From: Pseudomonas asiatica
Lineage (GTDB): Bacteria; Pseudomonadota; Gammaproteobacteria; Pseudomonadales; Pseudomonadaceae
Length of the DNA stretch: 64,000 nucleotides
Assembly (NCBI RefSeq): GCF_040214835.1
Contig: NZ_CP157874.1
Coordinates: 2,794,001-2,858,000, forward strand
Reading direction: 5' to 3'
Under the pieces are notes generated by a model. That model was not told where the DNA came from and made no database searches. It saw only the letters and a list, made by a program, of their open reading frames with translations. Below, piece by piece: positions 43,658 to 52,183 of the stretch. The position numbers were made by a program, and so were the translations under genes. Numbering within the stretch: position 1 is the stretch's first letter; the number at the start of each line of letters is the position of its first letter.

Positions 43658-44120
43658 GGCCTGACAGGTACGGCGCCACCTGAAGGCTGGCGCCGAACCT
43701 GTGTAGGAGCGGCCTTGTGTCGCGATGGGCCGCAAAGCGGCCCCCGGATTTCAGCGTCAACGCAACAATCGCCGGGGCTGCCATGCAGCCCATCGCGACA
43801 CAAGGCCGCTCCTACAGGGACAGCGACCTGCCTCAGAATCCATCCACAGCATCGTTCAAAGGGCGAGTTCGGTGTCCTTGGCGGTGTAAGGCCTGACAGG
43901 ATCGGCACTACCTCAAAGCTGGCGCCGAACCTGTGTAGGAGCGGCCTTGTGTCGCGATGGGCCGCAAAGCGGCCCCCCGGATTTCAGCGTCAACGCAACA
44001 ATCGCCGGGGCTGCCATGCAGCCCATCGCCACACAAGGCCGCCCATACAGGGATAGCGACCTGAATCTTTGAGCCGGTGCCATCCACAGCATCGCTCAAA
44101 GGGCGAGTTCGGTGTCCTTG
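43646..44120. repeat. direct tandem duplication (232-240 bp) of the synthase/OYE spacer
   Basis: Two copies lie side by side: GGTGTAAGGCCTGACAGG at 43651 and 43883; GTGTAGGAGCGGCCTTGTGT at 43701 and 43933; GGGCGAGTTCGGTGTCCTTG at 43861 and 44101. Each copy holds one TAGGAGCGGCC REP pair. The inner ends are dead gene fragments: copy 1 ends with the last codons of the OYE gene (to about 43881), copy 2 begins with the last codons of the synthase gene. The copies differ by a one-base and a seven-base indel and scattered substitutions. This accounts for the whole 438-base gap. Confidence 0.93.
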
Positions 44121-45196
44121 ATATTGGCAATCGGGCCGAGAATGGCTGGGTCGAACGGTGCAAGCGCCTGCTGGCTCGCCAGGCGCCGCGGGTAGTCCGG
44201 ATTTGCCAGCGCTGCCTTGCCGAGTGCAACCATATCGGCACCCTCATCCAGAACACTGTCGGCACGCTGCACATCCTGCAAGCCACCATTGGCAATCAGC
44301 AGGGCCCCAGGCGCATAACGCCGTGCCAGCTGTACCAGGCTGGCAGCACTGCTGGAAAACGCCGGTTGCCAGGCTTCGTGCTCGGTGACATGGATGAAGT
44401 CGACGCCCACATCACGCAGCGAGCCAAAGATGGCTTCCGCGTCCCGCTCGCCCCCCGCCCACTTGTGCCCGAAGTCGTTGACCTTGCCTTGGGAAATACG
44501 CACGCCAAGCGGCACATCACCCACGTTGGCGCGAACGGCCCTGACCACCTCGAGCGTCAGTTGCACGCGCCGCTCGGTGCAGCCACCCCAGCGATCGCTC
44601 CGTTGGTTGCTGTAGTCGGTAAGGAACTGGTCGAGCAGGTAACCGTTGGCACCGTGAATCTCGATACCATCGAAACCGGCGACCTGCATGGCCCGTTTTG
44701 CGGCATTGGCGAAACCGGTGATGGCATCGGCAATGTCTTCATCGGTCATGGCTTTGGGCTCTGCATAGCGCCCATCCCCATGGTAGAACGGCATCTGCTC
44801 GCCTTTGGGCCGAACCGCCGAAGGCGCCGCGGTTTCACGCTTGAAACGGTTGCCTTGGCTCAACGCGCCCGCATGCATCAGTTGCGCAAATACCGCGCCC
44901 TGGTGGGCGTGTATCCGTTCGACGACTGGTCGCCAGGTACTTGCCTGCTGCTCATCCGTCATGCCGGGCTGGTACCGGTAGCCCTGCGAGTACTGCTGGT
45001 CGGTATACAGGCCTTCGGTGATGACCAGGCCAAAGCCGCCTTTTGCGAAACGTTCGTAGTAGTGGGCCATGGCTGCCGTGGCATCACCGGTTTCGCTCGC
45101 GCTGACGCGGGTCATGGGCGCTACCGCCAGGCGATTGGGCAATGCCAGCCCAGCAATATCGATTTGCGTTAAAGTGCGTGTTTTGAAAGCTGTCAT
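44096..45196 (-). CDS. Old Yellow Enzyme family NAD(P)H:flavin oxidoreductase
   Basis: 366 residues, FMN-dependent TIM barrel that reduces activated C=C bonds. Family segments: NRLAVAPMTRVSASETGDAT (about 22-40), AQLMHAGALS, and the substrate-binding pair in FDGIEIHGANGYLLDQFLTDYSNQRSDRWGG (about 165-195). The Asn in place of the second His is a common variant. It is convergent with the acetolactate synthase and divergent from a LysR gene that probably controls it. Physiological substrate unknown. Confidence 0.93.
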   Translation of the reverse strand: MTAFKTRTLTQIDIAGLALPNRLAVAPMTRVSASETGDATAAMAHYYERFAKGGFGLVITEGLYTDQQYSQGYRYQPGMTDEQQASTWRPVVERIHAHQGAVFAQLMHAGALSQGNRFKRETAAPSAVRPKGEQMPFYHGDGRYAEPKAMTDEDIADAITGFANAAKRAMQVAGFDGIEIHGANGYLLDQFLTDYSNQRSDRWGGCTERRVQLTLEVVRAVRANVGDVPLGVRISQGKVNDFGHKWAGGERDAEAIFGSLRDVGVDFIHVTEHEAWQPAFSSSAASLVQLARRYAPGALLIANGGLQDVQRADSVLDEGADMVALGKAALANPDYPRRLASQQALAPFDPAILGPIANIKDTELAL

Positions 45197-45316
45197 TGGA
45201 TTTCTCTCGGATCAGGGCGCGCACACTATGGCGCCGATGCACTGAGGCTACTGTTGGATGTACGCCTGACCAAGGTAGGCCGCAGAGAAGCCGGTATAAC
45301 GCCAAAGGATATGATC

Positions 45317-46207
45317 ATGCTCGTTGCCGACCTGCGGGTTTTCCTCGCTGTCGTCGCCGCCGGCACCCTGTCAGCGGCAGGCCGCCAGCTCGATGTGTCG
45401 CCCATGCAGGTATCACGCAGGCTTGCGGCATTGGAGGAAGAACTCGGCGTGCGCCTGTTCCATCGAACCACCCGTGCCGTGGCCCTGACGGCAGAGGGTG
45501 AGGCGCTGCTGCCGTATGCCAGGACCATGACGGAAGCCGAGGACAGCGCGCTTGGCGAGTTGCGGCCGTCATCAAGCACCGTCAAAGGGCTGTTGCGTAT
45601 TACAGCGCCCAGTGTTTTCGGCCAGGGCATCGTGGTTGGGCTGCTGCCGCAACTGCTGGCTCGGTACCCGGACCTGCGCATCGACCTGGATGTGTCGGAC
45701 AAACTGGTGGACCTGGTCGGGCAGGGCCTTGACCTGGCCTTGCGCGTAGCGCCCCTGGCCGACTCGGAACTGGTGGCGCGCAAGATCGCCCCCAACCCGA
45801 GGGTGCTGTGCGCAGCGCCCGCTTACCTGCAACAGCACGGCCAGCCGCGCACAATGGCGGACCTGGAACAACATGCCTGCATCATGCTGCAGGCTGTGCC
45901 ACGCTGGCCGTTCGTGGTCGACGGGGGCCTGCAGCATCGACGCATGCAGGCGCGGGTGAGTACCAGCAGCGTGGAGGCTGTGAGGTCGGCCGCTGTTCAA
46001 GGATTGGGCATCGCCATGCTGGCTCATTGGGATGTGTTTCAGCACATCCGTGACGGCCTGCTGGTAGAGATCACGCTGCAGGACGCACAGATGGAGCAGT
46101 TGGCCGTCTGGGCGGTGATGCCGACCCGTCGCTACGTACCGGCGCGGGTGAAAGTGTTTCTCGAGGCGCTGGAAGGCGCGCTGGCGCGTCACGGCCGGCC
46201 AGCTTGA
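45317..46207 (+). CDS. LysR-family regulator, divergent from OYE gene
   Basis: 296 residues: winged helix at 1-60 (LRVFLAVVAAGTLSAAGRQLDVSPMQVSRRLAALEEELG, LFHRTTRAVALTAEG) and sensor domain to the end. It belongs to the large group of LysR proteins that control adjacent quinone/oxidoreductase genes. ATG 45317 was preferred to ATG 45311 because AAAGGA lies seven bases before it. Divergent from the OYE gene with about 120 bases between starts. Confidence 0.92.
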   Translation: MLVADLRVFLAVVAAGTLSAAGRQLDVSPMQVSRRLAALEEELGVRLFHRTTRAVALTAEGEALLPYARTMTEAEDSALGELRPSSSTVKGLLRITAPSVFGQGIVVGLLPQLLARYPDLRIDLDVSDKLVDLVGQGLDLALRVAPLADSELVARKIAPNPRVLCAAPAYLQQHGQPRTMADLEQHACIMLQAVPRWPFVVDGGLQHRRMQARVSTSSVEAVRSAAVQGLGIAMLAHWDVFQHIRDGLLVEITLQDAQMEQLAVWAVMPTRRYVPARVKVFLEALEGALARHGRPA

Positions 46208-46273
46208 ACCGCCCGCCCGCGAAGAGGAGCACAAATGTATCCCCTGCGTGGGCCTTCGACCAGGCAATCAGTT

Positions 46274-47071
46274 TCAGCTGGCACTGTAGCGCGGTGCCAG
46301 CCGGTTGCTGGAAAGCTCACCGAACAGGGCCTGACGGTTGCTCTCGTAGGTTTCGTAGCGCTGCAGGTCATGCAGGGCAGGGATGGAGATCAGTACCTTG
46401 TTGTCGAAGTCCTGTAGGGCGCCTTCGACCAGGTCGTCAACCGACATCACGATACCTGGGTCGAGGTTCTCCACCGGCAAGCCGCCAATCGCCCAGAAGT
46501 CGGTGGCCGTGGCACCAGGCAGCACGGCCTGGACCTGGATGCCGTGTGGTGAAAGTTCCTTGTACAGCGACTGGGTGAAGGCGGTGACGTACGCCTTGCT
46601 GGCGCCATAAACGCCATTGAGCAGCTCCGGGACCAGGCTGACGACCGACGAGATATTGATCACTGCACCTTGCTGGCGGGCAACGAAGCCTGGCGTTACG
46701 GCATAGGTAAGGCGGGTGAGGGCGGTGACGTTGAGGCTGATCATCTCGGCCATGCGTTCGACATCGCTTTCCAGCAGGGGGGTATGGGTGCCGATACCGG
46801 CATTGTTCACCAGCAGGGTGATGCTCGCGTCTTCACGCAACTTGCGCTCGACCCGGGCGAGTTCCTCGGGGCTTGCCAGGTCTGCCGGGAAGACTTCGAC
46901 ACTTTGCCGGGTTTCCTGGCTGATGCGGCTGGCCAGCGCATTGAGGCGGTCGCGGTTGCGTGCGACCAGCACGAGGTCATAGCCGAGGCGGGCCAGGCGC
47001 TCGGCGTATACCGCGCCGATACCCGAGGAAGCGCCGGTAATGAGAGCGGTGCCTTTGTGCGAGTGAGTCAT
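46274..47071 (-). CDS. short-chain dehydrogenase/reductase (DltE/YciK-like SDR)
   Basis: 265 residues. Cofactor motif ALITGASSGIGAVYAERLARLG at about 9-30, NNAGIG near 89, Ser in VINISSVVSLVP (about 141) and YGASKAYVTAFTQSL (about 154). The ARN after the second beta strand suggests NADP preference. The substrate is unknown. It is divergent from a GlxA-type AraC regulator with a perfect palindrome between them, so it is probably that regulator's target. Confidence 0.9.
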   Translation of the reverse strand: MTHSHKGTALITGASSGIGAVYAERLARLGYDLVLVARNRDRLNALASRISQETRQSVEVFPADLASPEELARVERKLREDASITLLVNNAGIGTHTPLLESDVERMAEMISLNVTALTRLTYAVTPGFVARQQGAVINISSVVSLVPELLNGVYGASKAYVTAFTQSLYKELSPHGIQVQAVLPGATATDFWAIGGLPVENLDPGIVMSVDDLVEGALQDFDNKVLISIPALHDLQRYETYESNRQALFGELSSNRLAPRYSAS

Positions 47072-47139
47072 GATTCAAGCTCCAGTGGTTGGGGACTGGG
47101 GCCATGATGCGGTAGATTTTCACTGGCTCAAATGACGTA

Positions 47140-47167
47140 TATGGTAGTGTTTCAGGACACTACCATA
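47140..47167. promoter_or_regulatory. perfect 11-bp-arm palindrome, operator candidate
   Basis: TATGGTAGTGT (47140-47150), loop TTCAGG, ACACTACCATA (47157-47167). Its right end is 12 bases before the regulator ATG and 68 bases from the divergent dehydrogenase start, so a protein bound here would block the regulator's own translation/transcription start region. Confidence 0.75.
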
Positions 47168-47179
47168 CGGAGCCCGGTC

Positions 47180-48124
47180 ATGCATCGCATCGGCTATCTG
47201 ATCACCGAAGGTTTTCAAATCATGGGCCTGGCCACGCAGACGGTGTTCGAGGTCGCCAACCTCGTCGCCGGGGAGGCGTTTTACCGGGTGCAGAACTTCT
47301 CGGTAGGTGGCGGCATGGTCCGCTCATCGCTGGGTATGCCCATCGAAACCCTGCCGTTGGCTGCACCAGGCCTGGCTGACACCTGGATGGTCAGCGGTAC
47401 CCTGACCCCCGAGACGCCCCCCGCCGATGAGGTGCTGGCGTGTGTGCAAGGCTTTGTTGCCAGTGCGCGCAGGACTGCCGGGCTGTGTACCGGCACCTTC
47501 GTGCTGGCTCAGGCCGGCGTGCTGGACAATCGCCGGGCCACCACCCACTGGGCCTATGCCAAGGCACTGCGCACCCTGCACCCCAAGGTCGAGGTCGACG
47601 ATGACCGGATCTTCATCATCGATGGGCCGGTCTGGACATCGGCGGGCATGACCGCGGCCCTCGACATGGCGCTGGCCATGGTGGAGAAAGACCTGGGGGC
47701 AGAGCTGGCCAGGTCGGTGGCGCACAAGTTGGTGATGCATCAGCGGCGCTCGGGCGGGCAGTCGCAACATTCCGAACTGCTCGCCCTGGCGCCGAAGTCG
47801 GACCGCGTCCAGAGCGCCCTGGAATACGCCCGCCAGCACCTGAGCCGCCCGCTCAGTGTCGAAGAGCTGGCCGGTGTGGTGCACCTGAGCCCCAGGCAGT
47901 TCACCCGGGTGTTCACTGCCGAAACCGGGCAGTCCCCGGCCAAGGCCGTGGAGAACCTGCGCCTGGAGGCTGCCCGCCTGATGATCGAGCAAAGCCGGCA
48001 CAGCCTGGACGTGGTGGCCAGGGAGACAGGCTTCAGAGACCGCCGGCACCTGCGCGAGGTGTTCATCCGCGGGTTTGGGGTGCCGCCGCAGGCGGTGCGC
48101 AGGGATGCCAGGCGAGTGGTCTAG
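47180..48124 (+). CDS. GlxA-family AraC regulator with DJ-1/PfpI domain
   Basis: 314 residues: N-terminal DJ-1/PfpI-like domain (about 1-170) and C-terminal AraC DNA-binding domain (about 215-312, with LSVEELAGVVHLSPRQFTRVFTAETGQSPAKAVENLRLEAAR). The nucleophile-elbow equivalent reads GLCTGTFVLAQAG, and TTHWAYAKAL follows as in GlxA proteins. ATG 47180 has GGAG just upstream; the longer frame would run through the palindrome. Probably controls the divergent dehydrogenase. Confidence 0.92.
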   Translation: MHRIGYLITEGFQIMGLATQTVFEVANLVAGEAFYRVQNFSVGGGMVRSSLGMPIETLPLAAPGLADTWMVSGTLTPETPPADEVLACVQGFVASARRTAGLCTGTFVLAQAGVLDNRRATTHWAYAKALRTLHPKVEVDDDRIFIIDGPVWTSAGMTAALDMALAMVEKDLGAELARSVAHKLVMHQRRSGGQSQHSELLALAPKSDRVQSALEYARQHLSRPLSVEELAGVVHLSPRQFTRVFTAETGQSPAKAVENLRLEAARLMIEQSRHSLDVVARETGFRDRRHLREVFIRGFGVPPQAVRRDARRVV

Positions 48125-48132
48125 AGGGTCGT

Positions 48133-49455
48133 TCAGGCTTCCTCGAAATGCATCTCCGGTGGCTTGCGCTTGAAACCACGGGTAATCACGGTCAGGTAGA
48201 GCACCCCGAGGCAGAGCCAGCCTGCCCCCAGGTAGATCGCCAGGTGATCGAGACTCGCCATCAGCCACAAGGTGGAGGCAAAGCCCACCAGGGGGAATGC
48301 GAGGTACATCAGCAGCGCGTTGGCACCACGCTGCTGCATGGCAACCCAGTAGTGGAAGATCACCGCCAGGTTGACCAGGCTGAAGGCGAGAAAGGCACCG
48401 AAGTTGATGAACGAGGTGGAGGTCGTCACGTCCATGCGCAAGGCGAGCAGGGCGACCACTCCGCACAGGATGATGCTGGGCACCGGCGTGCTGAAGCGTT
48501 CGCTCAGCTTGCCGAAGAATGACCTGGGCAGCACACCGTCACGTCCCATCGCATACAGCAGGCGGGAGGCGCTGGCTTGCGCCGACAGGCCCGAAGTGAA
48601 CTGGCCGACGATCAGCCCCAGCAGGAAGATGCTGACGAAGATGTCGCCACCGATGTTCTGGGCAATTTCATAAGCCGCCGCGTCGGCGTTGGCAAAGTCG
48701 GTGGACGGGTGAGCGAGCTGAACGAAGTAGCTGCAGGCGATGAACAGCCCACCGCCGATCAGGGTGATCAGCAGGATGGCTTTCGGGATGTTCTTGCGTG
48801 GTTCCCTGGTTTCTTCGGTCAGGGTGCTGACCGCGTCGAAGCCCAGGAATGAATAGCAGGCAATCGCCGCACCGCTCATGATCAGCGGCAACTGGGTGCC
48901 TTCCTTGTAGAACGGCTCGAGTGTCCACAGCGGCACCGTGGGGTCGCCCCAGACATAATGCACCGCGAGTGCAACGAACGCGGCCAGCACCAGCAGCTGA
49001 ATGAACATCAACAGGCCATTGACGGCCTTGGCCAGCCGCAGGCCGATCACATTGATCGTCGTGGTGATGCCGATGAATGCCAGCACCCAAATGGCTTGCG
49101 GCACGCCCGGGAACGCCGAGTGCAGATAGGCCGCGCCAATGAGCCAGATCGCCATGGGCAGGAACAGGTAGTCGAGCAACACCGCCCACCCGGTGATGAA
49201 GCCCAGCTGCGGGCTGATCGATTTGCGCACGTAGGTATAGGCGGACCCGGCGACCGGGAAGGCGCGCGCCATGTGGCCGTAGCTCAAGGCGGTAAAGAGC
49301 ATGGCGATGGCGGCAGCGAGGTAGGCTGCGGGTACCCTCCCTCCCGTGGTCTCGGCCAGGATACCGAATGTGCCCAGGACGATGATGGGGGTCATGTAGG
49401 CGATGCCGAAAAGCACCACCGAGCCCAGCGAAAGCGTTCGCTTGAGTGTGGCCAT
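48133..49455 (-). CDS. APC-family amino-acid permease
   Basis: 440 residues, about twelve helices. Family marks: FGIAYMTPIIVLGTFGILAETTGGRVPAAYL (about 16-46) with the unwound helix 1 region, SGAAIACYSFLGFDAVSTLTEETREPRKNIPKAIL (about 195-230) and SASRLLYAMGRDGVLP. It carries amino acids or amines across the inner membrane. Next gene upstream on the same strand is a nitrilase-family hydrolase (99 bases apart), suggesting uptake and then C-N bond cleavage of an amino-acid amide or related amine. Confidence 0.92.
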   Translation of the reverse strand: MATLKRTLSLGSVVLFGIAYMTPIIVLGTFGILAETTGGRVPAAYLAAAIAMLFTALSYGHMARAFPVAGSAYTYVRKSISPQLGFITGWAVLLDYLFLPMAIWLIGAAYLHSAFPGVPQAIWVLAFIGITTTINVIGLRLAKAVNGLLMFIQLLVLAAFVALAVHYVWGDPTVPLWTLEPFYKEGTQLPLIMSGAAIACYSFLGFDAVSTLTEETREPRKNIPKAILLITLIGGGLFIACSYFVQLAHPSTDFANADAAAYEIAQNIGGDIFVSIFLLGLIVGQFTSGLSAQASASRLLYAMGRDGVLPRSFFGKLSERFSTPVPSIILCGVVALLALRMDVTTSTSFINFGAFLAFSLVNLAVIFHYWVAMQQRGANALLMYLAFPLVGFASTLWLMASLDHLAIYLGAGWLCLGVLYLTVITRGFKRKPPEMHFEEA

Positions 49456-49554
49456 TACTGCTTGCTCCAGCTTGTGATTGTTATTCAGAGTCGAACACGC
49501 TGCCGTCCCTGGCGGCCTTGCATTCCAGTAAGAGAGCCTGGAAGGGTGGAATAT

Positions 49555-50376
49555 TCAGGAGGGGATGATCAGTTCGCGAAGGCCGTTGGCGTGCTCGACC
49601 TGTTCACCCGGCAGCTGGATGCGGCGCTGGGCGATGTAGGTGTAGTCGCGCCGTGACTGCTGCAGTTGCTCCATGGCCAGCTCGACGGTCATGCGGCACT
49701 CGCCACGGCCGGCTTCGCACAGCAACTGGCCGTACGTGTCGACGACGGCACTGCCGCCAGCGAAGACCAGGCCGCCATCACCGTCGCCCACGCGGTTGAC
49801 CATGACCGCGAAGGCCTGGTTTTCCATGGCGCGTGCGGTGATGGCGGTTCTGTGAGTGGGCCCGTACGGGTCCATGTTGCCGTTGGTGACAATGATCAGT
49901 TCTGCGCCCAGCTGCCCCAGGGCACGGGCGGTTTCGGGGAATTCGATGTCAAAGCAGATCAGCAGGCCGACACGGATGCCTTTGAACAGGGCTGTCGCAA
50001 AACGGTCGCCTGGGGTGAAAACCCCGCAGTCCGATGCCCAAAGGTGGGTCTTGCGGTAGGTGAGCGCTACGCCTTCAGGCGTAACCAGCACGGTGGTGTT
50101 GTAGAAACGACCGTCGTCTGCGGCTTCGGCCAGCCCGACGACCACGGCAACGTTTTGCGCTTGTGCGGCCTGTTGGACTGCCGTGATGCTCGGGCCATCC
50201 AGTGGCTCGGCGATGCGGCCGATGTTTTCTTCGGTTGGGAAGCCCATCAACTGGGTTTCCGGAAAGACCAGCAGATCGGTATCGGCGCCGCAGTTGCCGA
50301 TCGCCTCGATGGTGCGCTGCAGGTTGTACGCGGTATCGCCATCGCGACCGGCCAGTTGGACAAGCTCTACCTTCAT
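49555..50376 (-). CDS. carbon-nitrogen hydrolase (aliphatic amidase/nitrilase superfamily)
   Basis: 273 residues with the catalytic triad Glu in LLVFPETQLMGF (about 40), Lys in LTYRKTHLWASD (about 111) and Cys in LLICFDIEFPETAR (about 144). The ICFDIEFPE form resembles N-carbamoylputrescine amidase/aliphatic amidase relatives. ATG 50376 has GAGG seven bases upstream; the frame extends upstream but without support. Same direction as the APC permease; divergent from a LuxR-type regulator with an inverted repeat between. Confidence 0.92.
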   Translation of the reverse strand: MKVELVQLAGRDGDTAYNLQRTIEAIGNCGADTDLLVFPETQLMGFPTEENIGRIAEPLDGPSITAVQQAAQAQNVAVVVGLAEAADDGRFYNTTVLVTPEGVALTYRKTHLWASDCGVFTPGDRFATALFKGIRVGLLICFDIEFPETARALGQLGAELIIVTNGNMDPYGPTHRTAITARAMENQAFAVMVNRVGDGDGGLVFAGGSAVVDTYGQLLCEAGRGECRMTVELAMEQLQQSRRDYTYIAQRRIQLPGEQVEHANGLRELIIPS

Positions 50377-50405
50377 TTCCAATCCTCGACTAACGGCTTC
50401 GACCG

Positions 50406-50424
50406 CCATGCCCTGGCGGCATGG
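50406..50424. promoter_or_regulatory. inverted repeat in nitrilase/LuxR intergenic region
   Basis: CCATGCC-CTGGC-GGCATGG, perfect 7-bp arms, 30 bases before the hydrolase ATG. Possible operator for the divergent LuxR-type regulator. Confidence 0.4.
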
Positions 50425-50538
50425 GGTGTAAAAAACGATCCCGGTACAGGTTCGCTCAGCGTAAGCTAGCCCGGATTATGGGGTGGTCATCATGGCGGGG
50501 GGTATTACGCCCACGTGGTAACCCAACAGGGGTAGAGG

Positions 50539-51327
50539 ATGAATTTTACGCTGCACGACATCGCCTGGCACCGATCGGTAGGCCAATTGATCGAAACCCT
50601 CGACAAGGACCACTTCTGGACAGCCCTGGTGCGGTTGCTGAACGAGTACGTTGCCTGCGACAGCTGGGTTGCGCTGCTGTTTTCCGCAGGGCGCCCGCAG
50701 GTGTTCGCCGAATGCCCCAGTGCAGACGGCAACCCTGATCCGCTGTTCCAGGATTACCTGAACGGCCTGTACCTGCTGGACCCGTTCTACGTGGCCAGCC
50801 GAGAGGCTGCGGTGTCCGGCCTGGTGCGCCTGGCGGATGTGGCCCCTGAATGTTTCGAGCAGACAGACTACTACCAGCGCTATTTCCGGCTTAACGTGGT
50901 TGCCGATGAAATTCAGTACAACGTGCAGCTGGATGCGCAGCGCACGCTGTGCCTGTCGCTGGGTAGCAAGCGCCGGTTCAGCATCGAACAGGTCACCCTG
51001 CTGGAACTGTTGCGGCCGTGGGTAACTGCGCTGATGCGCCAGCGGATGACCTTCGAGCGGGAGTTGCTGGAAGAGGCCACCAAGCCCGCGCCGCACTGGC
51101 AAAGCCGCATGGAGGACAGGGTCGAGCAGATGGAGTCGCCGCTGACCGGGCGTGAGCTGGAGGTGGGCAGGCTGATGCTCAGCGGGTGTTCCAGCAAAGA
51201 GATCGCGCGCAAGCTTGAAATCTCCGTGGAGACAGTGAAAGTGCACCGCAAGCATATGTACAGCAAGCTGGGTATCAAATCGCAGTCGGAGCTGTTTTCG
51301 CTGTTTCTTCAGGCCCAGCTGGGTTGA
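50539..51327 (+). CDS. LuxR-family (GerE-type) transcriptional regulator
   Basis: 262 residues: a C-terminal GerE helix-turn-helix at about 200-255 (LTGRELEVGRLMLSGCSSKEIARKLEISVETVKVHRKHMYSKLGI) and an N-terminal domain of about 190 residues with no receiver or autoinducer-domain signature that I recognise. It is not a quorum-sensing LuxR by sequence. Divergent from the nitrilase-APC pair, which it probably controls, perhaps by sensing the substrate with its N-terminal domain (inference). Confidence 0.9.
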   Translation: MNFTLHDIAWHRSVGQLIETLDKDHFWTALVRLLNEYVACDSWVALLFSAGRPQVFAECPSADGNPDPLFQDYLNGLYLLDPFYVASREAAVSGLVRLADVAPECFEQTDYYQRYFRLNVVADEIQYNVQLDAQRTLCLSLGSKRRFSIEQVTLLELLRPWVTALMRQRMTFERELLEEATKPAPHWQSRMEDRVEQMESPLTGRELEVGRLMLSGCSSKEIARKLEISVETVKVHRKHMYSKLGIKSQSELFSLFLQAQLG

Positions 51328-51345
51328 TTCCGGCCAACTGCATAC

Positions 51346-51418
51346 CCCGCGAACACCGGCTTGGCCGGTGCCATCCACCGCGTCGCCTGCTTCGCGGGCA
51401 TGCCCGCTCCCACAAGGA
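51346..51418. repeat. REP element pair, degenerate left half
   Basis: CGCGAACACCGGCTTGGCCGGTG followed by GCTTCGCGGGCATGCCCGCT and CCCACAAGG. The right REP is intact; the left one retains only CCGCGAA. Confidence 0.8.
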
Positions 51419-51472
51419 CCGCGCTGGCACCCAGGCCTGCGCTGCATCTTCAGATTCGACTGGTAATCAGAA

Positions 51473-52126
51473 ATGACCCGCCCGCTGTTTGTTTCCATCG
51501 ATGGGCCCAAGGGCACTGGCAAGACCACGCTTCTGGAGGCGGTTACCAAGGCCCTGAGGGCTGACAACAAGAAAGTGATCCGGCTTTGCGAGAAAAAAAG
51601 CGATCCCTACCGGGGAGAAACCATGGCCCTCGTCAACCAACTGGTCAGAAACCCCTCCCGGGACCTGGAATTGAGGGTATGCGAGCGCTTCGCCGAAAGC
51701 CGTGCCTGGATTTCCCGGCATGTGCTGCCCAGGCAGCCAGTAGACAGCATCATCCTGATCGATCGCTGGTACCCGTCTGATGCCGCATTTCGCCGTAGCG
51801 TGGCGTTCGACGAGATCCTGCGCCTGAACCTCGAGCGAAATGTGCAAGTGCCCGATTTGCATGTCGGCGTTGTCACGGCCCCTGATACTTCATGGGCAAG
51901 GGCCGCGGCACGAACGCGTGGGTTGGGCAGTACGGTGATCCATAGCCTGGACGAGCAGGTTGCCTGTACCGAGGCGTTCGAACGTGCGGTAGCGGAACAC
52001 GGCTGGGTACTGTGCCGTAATGAAGGGGCCATCGAGGATGCAACGCTGCAGGTAGTGGCTGAGATCGATGGCGTGCTTCAGTGTGTTGATCGGGCTGGGG
52101 GCTGGCCTGTTCGCGGTGGTAGCTGA
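51473..52126 (+). CDS. P-loop nucleotide kinase, thymidylate-kinase-like
   Basis: 217 residues. P-loop SIDGPKGTGKTTLLEAV at about 8-24, and DRWYPSDAAFRR (about 103) in the place of the DR(W/Y) motif of dTMP and deoxynucleoside kinases; an Arg-rich lid (ARAAARTRGLGSTV) follows near 143. It probably phosphorylates a nucleotide or similar small substrate with ATP. It is shorter than or divergent from canonical Tmk, which is elsewhere in Pseudomonas genomes, so this is an accessory paralog. It stands alone between a REP and the peroxiredoxin gene (57 bases apart, same strand). Confidence 0.8.
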   Translation: MTRPLFVSIDGPKGTGKTTLLEAVTKALRADNKKVIRLCEKKSDPYRGETMALVNQLVRNPSRDLELRVCERFAESRAWISRHVLPRQPVDSIILIDRWYPSDAAFRRSVAFDEILRLNLERNVQVPDLHVGVVTAPDTSWARAAARTRGLGSTVIHSLDEQVACTEAFERAVAEHGWVLCRNEGAIEDATLQVVAEIDGVLQCVDRAGGWPVRGGS

Positions 52127-52183
52127 CGTACCCCGGTGGATGCTGCATCATGCCTGGCCATTTACCGCCCCAGGGAGACAGCG

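Noticed and set aside
41969-43735. 588-codon minus-strand frame opposite acetolactate synthase
   Set aside because: Antisense artefact of strong codon bias in the synthase.
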